The position numbers and the translations under genes were made by a program. This document shows, one piece after another, positions 15,270-16,885 of a DNA stretch of 16,885 bases (positions within the stretch are counted from its first letter, which is position 1; each line of letters begins with the position of its first letter). Location of the stretch: NCBI GenBank assembly GCA_001275005.1, contig JWZX01002255.1, forward strand, positions 1 through 16,885, written 5' to 3'. Source of the stretch: Chrysochromulina tobinii. Its lineage: Eukaryota; Haptophyta; Prymnesiales; Chrysochromulinaceae. The notes beneath the pieces were generated by a model. It was not told where the DNA came from. It searched no databases and saw only the letters and a program-made list of their open reading frames with translations.

Positions 15270-16775
15270 TCACCATGAGCGCCCCCGAGCTCGAGGTCGT
15301 GCTCGAGGCATAGGCGGGCTGGGCGCAAGAGTCACATTCGATTCTGTGGCGTTCTCTAGCAGTACATCTAGTGCGTCTATGAGCTGGCCGCCGATAGCAA
15401 CAACGCTGAGGCGAGGCGCGCGGCCGCGCCGGCGCTGCTCGACGATTACACTGGTCAGCAGCAGGAGCACAGCGACCACTAGGACCATGTAGCCGCACAC
15501 AACCACCCCTCGTTGAAAGCCAATCGCGCCATTTCCGCACGCTTCTACCATGCCGCCAGCTGCGAGCGGCCCGGAGGCGGCGCCCGCAGTGAATGCCACC
15601 ATGGATAGTGCCGCGATCGCGTCGGAGCTTTGATCGACAGAGAGGCCGCCAAGCTGCGCCTGGCGCACCATCAATCCATTCGCGGGAGCAAAGGCGAGGG
15701 ACCAGCCGAAACCCATCACTAAGGCCGAGCCAATTGCGAGGGAGACGGCGCCCGTGCGACTCTCCTGCGCTAGGAAAGACATCGGCGAGAGCAGAGAAAA
15801 GGGCCCGGCGAGAGGCGCGTAGGCGAAGAAGGAGAAGGCGACGAGGATACATCCCAGCAGCACGACCGCGGTAAGGTTGCCTAGGCGCCTTGCCATCGCC
15901 CCGGCGCATGCGGAGAAGGCCGAGTACGTGAAGATTGACGAGGAGTACACGAGGCCTATTTGCACCTCGTCGAGCGAGTAAGGTGCCTGAGCGAGGAACG
16001 GGGCGATCACTGGTTCGAGCCATACAGCTGCGAACATGACGATGTAGAACATGAGAAGGGTTGCGAGGATGATCGGCATGCGCAGCAGGCGCATCATCGC
16101 CGGGTCGCCTTCAGAGACCACGAGCTCGATGCTGAGAGGATTCATGGCCATGATGAATGCAAGCAGCGCAAGCACTCCCCCGGAGCAGAAAAAGGGCATT
16201 TCGTAGCCAATCGATTGGTCGAGCCCCCCTCCGATCAACGGGCCGACCATGATACCAAAACCACGCGCGGCCTCACACCATCCAATGGCGTCACCGAGTC
16301 GGTCTTCTGGCACCTGGCGCATCAAAAGCCCCACGCCAGCCACCTCCGTAAGCGCCGCCACCCCACCCTGCGCAGCGCGAAGCACAGCGCTCCAGAGTAT
16401 AAAGGTGATCGTCGTCGTTGCACGGTCGGTGAAGGCAAACGAAACTGCCAGGGCCGCCTGCAGTGCGATCCCGGCAGTCAGCACCAGTGCTCCGCCAACG
16501 CGCCGGCACACACGCGGCGCGAACGGCGTGATCAACAGCGCCACGACCTGATGGATGCCAACGATCAACCCAGTGACCGTCGATGAGCAGCCGTGGCGCT
16601 CCGCCACAAAAGGAAAGAATGAAACGAGCAACGAGAAATTGAGGTCGCTGACCGCGCAAACGCAGCAGACGCACACGATCGTGCCTACGGGCAAGCGTCG
16701 CCGCTCCTGCTGAGCGCACTGGGTCGAGTCGCTGCGCGCCGTGGTGCTGGCGTCTGAGGGCTCTCTAGGGCTCAT
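15270..16775 (-). CDS. Major facilitator superfamily transporter, DHA1/SLC18B1-like
   Basis: A single exon encodes 501 aa from the ATG at 16775; the frame is open further upstream but without another ATG. About 12 hydrophobic helices are present, starting near residue 31 after a polar N-terminus. The cytosolic loop in the middle is short. Residues 165-183 (GWCEAARGFGIMVGPLIGG) fit the antiporter motif C exactly (G-x8-G-x3-GP-x2-GG) in helix 5, as in H+-coupled drug/amine antiporters and SLC18-type vesicular transporters. It is followed by SIGYEMPFF, as in SLC18B1 relatives. The usual motif A between helices 2 and 3 (G-x4-D-R-x-G-R) is degenerate here (APRVCRRVGG). The C-terminal 50 residues are polar and end in Arg/Pro repeats. 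It is probably an exporter or vesicle loader for an organic cation or metabolite; the substrate cannot be told. The target membrane is unknown. Confidence 0.85.
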   Translation of the reverse strand: MSPREPSDASTTARSDSTQCAQQERRRLPVGTIVCVCCVCAVSDLNFSLLVSFFPFVAERHGCSSTVTGLIVGIHQVVALLITPFAPRVCRRVGGALVLTAGIALQAALAVSFAFTDRATTTITFILWSAVLRAAQGGVAALTEVAGVGLLMRQVPEDRLGDAIGWCEAARGFGIMVGPLIGGGLDQSIGYEMPFFCSGGVLALLAFIMAMNPLSIELVVSEGDPAMMRLLRMPIILATLLMFYIVMFAAVWLEPVIAPFLAQAPYSLDEVQIGLVYSSSIFTYSAFSACAGAMARRLGNLTAVVLLGCILVAFSFFAYAPLAGPFSLLSPMSFLAQESRTGAVSLAIGSALVMGFGWSLAFAPANGLMVRQAQLGGLSVDQSSDAIAALSMVAFTAGAASGPLAAGGMVEACGNGAIGFQRGVVVCGYMVLVVAVLLLLTSVIVEQRRRGRAPRLSVVAIGGQLIDALDVLLENATESNVTLAPSPPMPRARPRARGRSW

Positions 16776-16885
16776 CCTGCCGTCAACACAGTGGGGGTTA
16801 AAGGCCCACCCCACGCCCTTGCAAACCCACCCAAAAAATGCGCTCTCGCACACGCCCTCTCCGCTGCGCGCCCTCGCGCCAGGCC
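16776..16885. other. Upstream region of the MFS gene at the window edge
   Basis: This short stretch precedes the MFS start on the minus strand. The MFS frame is open through part of it but contains no ATG before 16775. It probably holds the 5' UTR or promoter. Confidence 0.4.

Noticed and set aside
1-16885. tRNA or rRNA genes, CRISPR arrays, transposases, viral genes
   Set aside because: I looked for tRNA T-loop consensus with matching stems, regular spacer-repeat arrays and mobile-element or viral protein motifs on both strands and found none that hold up. This was by eye; a tRNAscan and a repeat search would settle it.
1-16885. A bacterial or organellar origin of the window
   Set aside because: Spliceosomal introns that restore conserved domains, monocistronic layout and eukaryote-specific genes (MRT4, ADAT3, NDUFB11) rule this out.

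Overview
The window looks like nuclear DNA from a GC-rich, unicellular eukaryote, most likely a microalga. Genes are densely packed on both strands, most have one short GT-AG intron or none, and there are no operons or Shine-Dalgarno sites. Several products are eukaryote-specific: a mitochondrial complex I subunit, the MRT4 ribosome assembly factor, the ADAT3 tRNA deaminase subunit and a TMEM181/Wntless-type membrane protein. A two-pore K+ channel with EF-hands and a BIG BROTHER-like RING E3 suggest a photosynthetic lineage. A haptophyte or stramenopile alga is my best guess, but the taxon cannot be fixed from the sequence alone.

Layout, left to right: a PP2C protein phosphatase (+, 403-2320, one intron) converges on a TMEM181-like eight-span membrane protein (-, 2975-4509, one intron). 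That gene is head-to-head, 183 bp apart, with the complex I subunit NDUFB11/ESSS (+, 4693-5326, two introns). Next come an unrecognised Gln/Pro-rich ORF (+, 5732-6256), a two-pore K+ channel with two EF-hands (-, 6744-7924, one intron) and a RING-H2 E3 ligase (-, 8412-9362, one intron). The E3 gene is head-to-head, 222 bp apart, with an intronless alditol-oxidase-like flavoenzyme (+, 9585-10940). MRT4 (+, 11254-11928) is followed by about 1 kb of non-coding DNA with repeats and hairpins. A GNAT acetyltransferase of uncertain N-terminus (-, 12916-13422) is head-to-head with ADAT3 (+, 13863-14996). The window ends with an MFS antiporter-like transporter (-, 15270-16775).

The genes do not form one pathway. 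They are unrelated housekeeping, signalling and metabolic genes. All seven splice junctions that I place (six within genes with good protein support, one candidate in a 5' leader) are GT-AG, and most donors are GT[A/G]CG rather than GTAAG/GTGAG. I saw no viral gene, transposase, CRISPR array, rRNA or tRNA.

I found no convincing new multi-gene system. The points most worth a second look are: the duplicated start region that makes a 9-codon upstream ORF before the alditol-oxidase gene; the triple ubiquitin-binding-like repeat in the RING E3; a possible spliced upstream ORF whose stop overlaps the PP2C start; and several hairpins and repeats in intergenic DNA.
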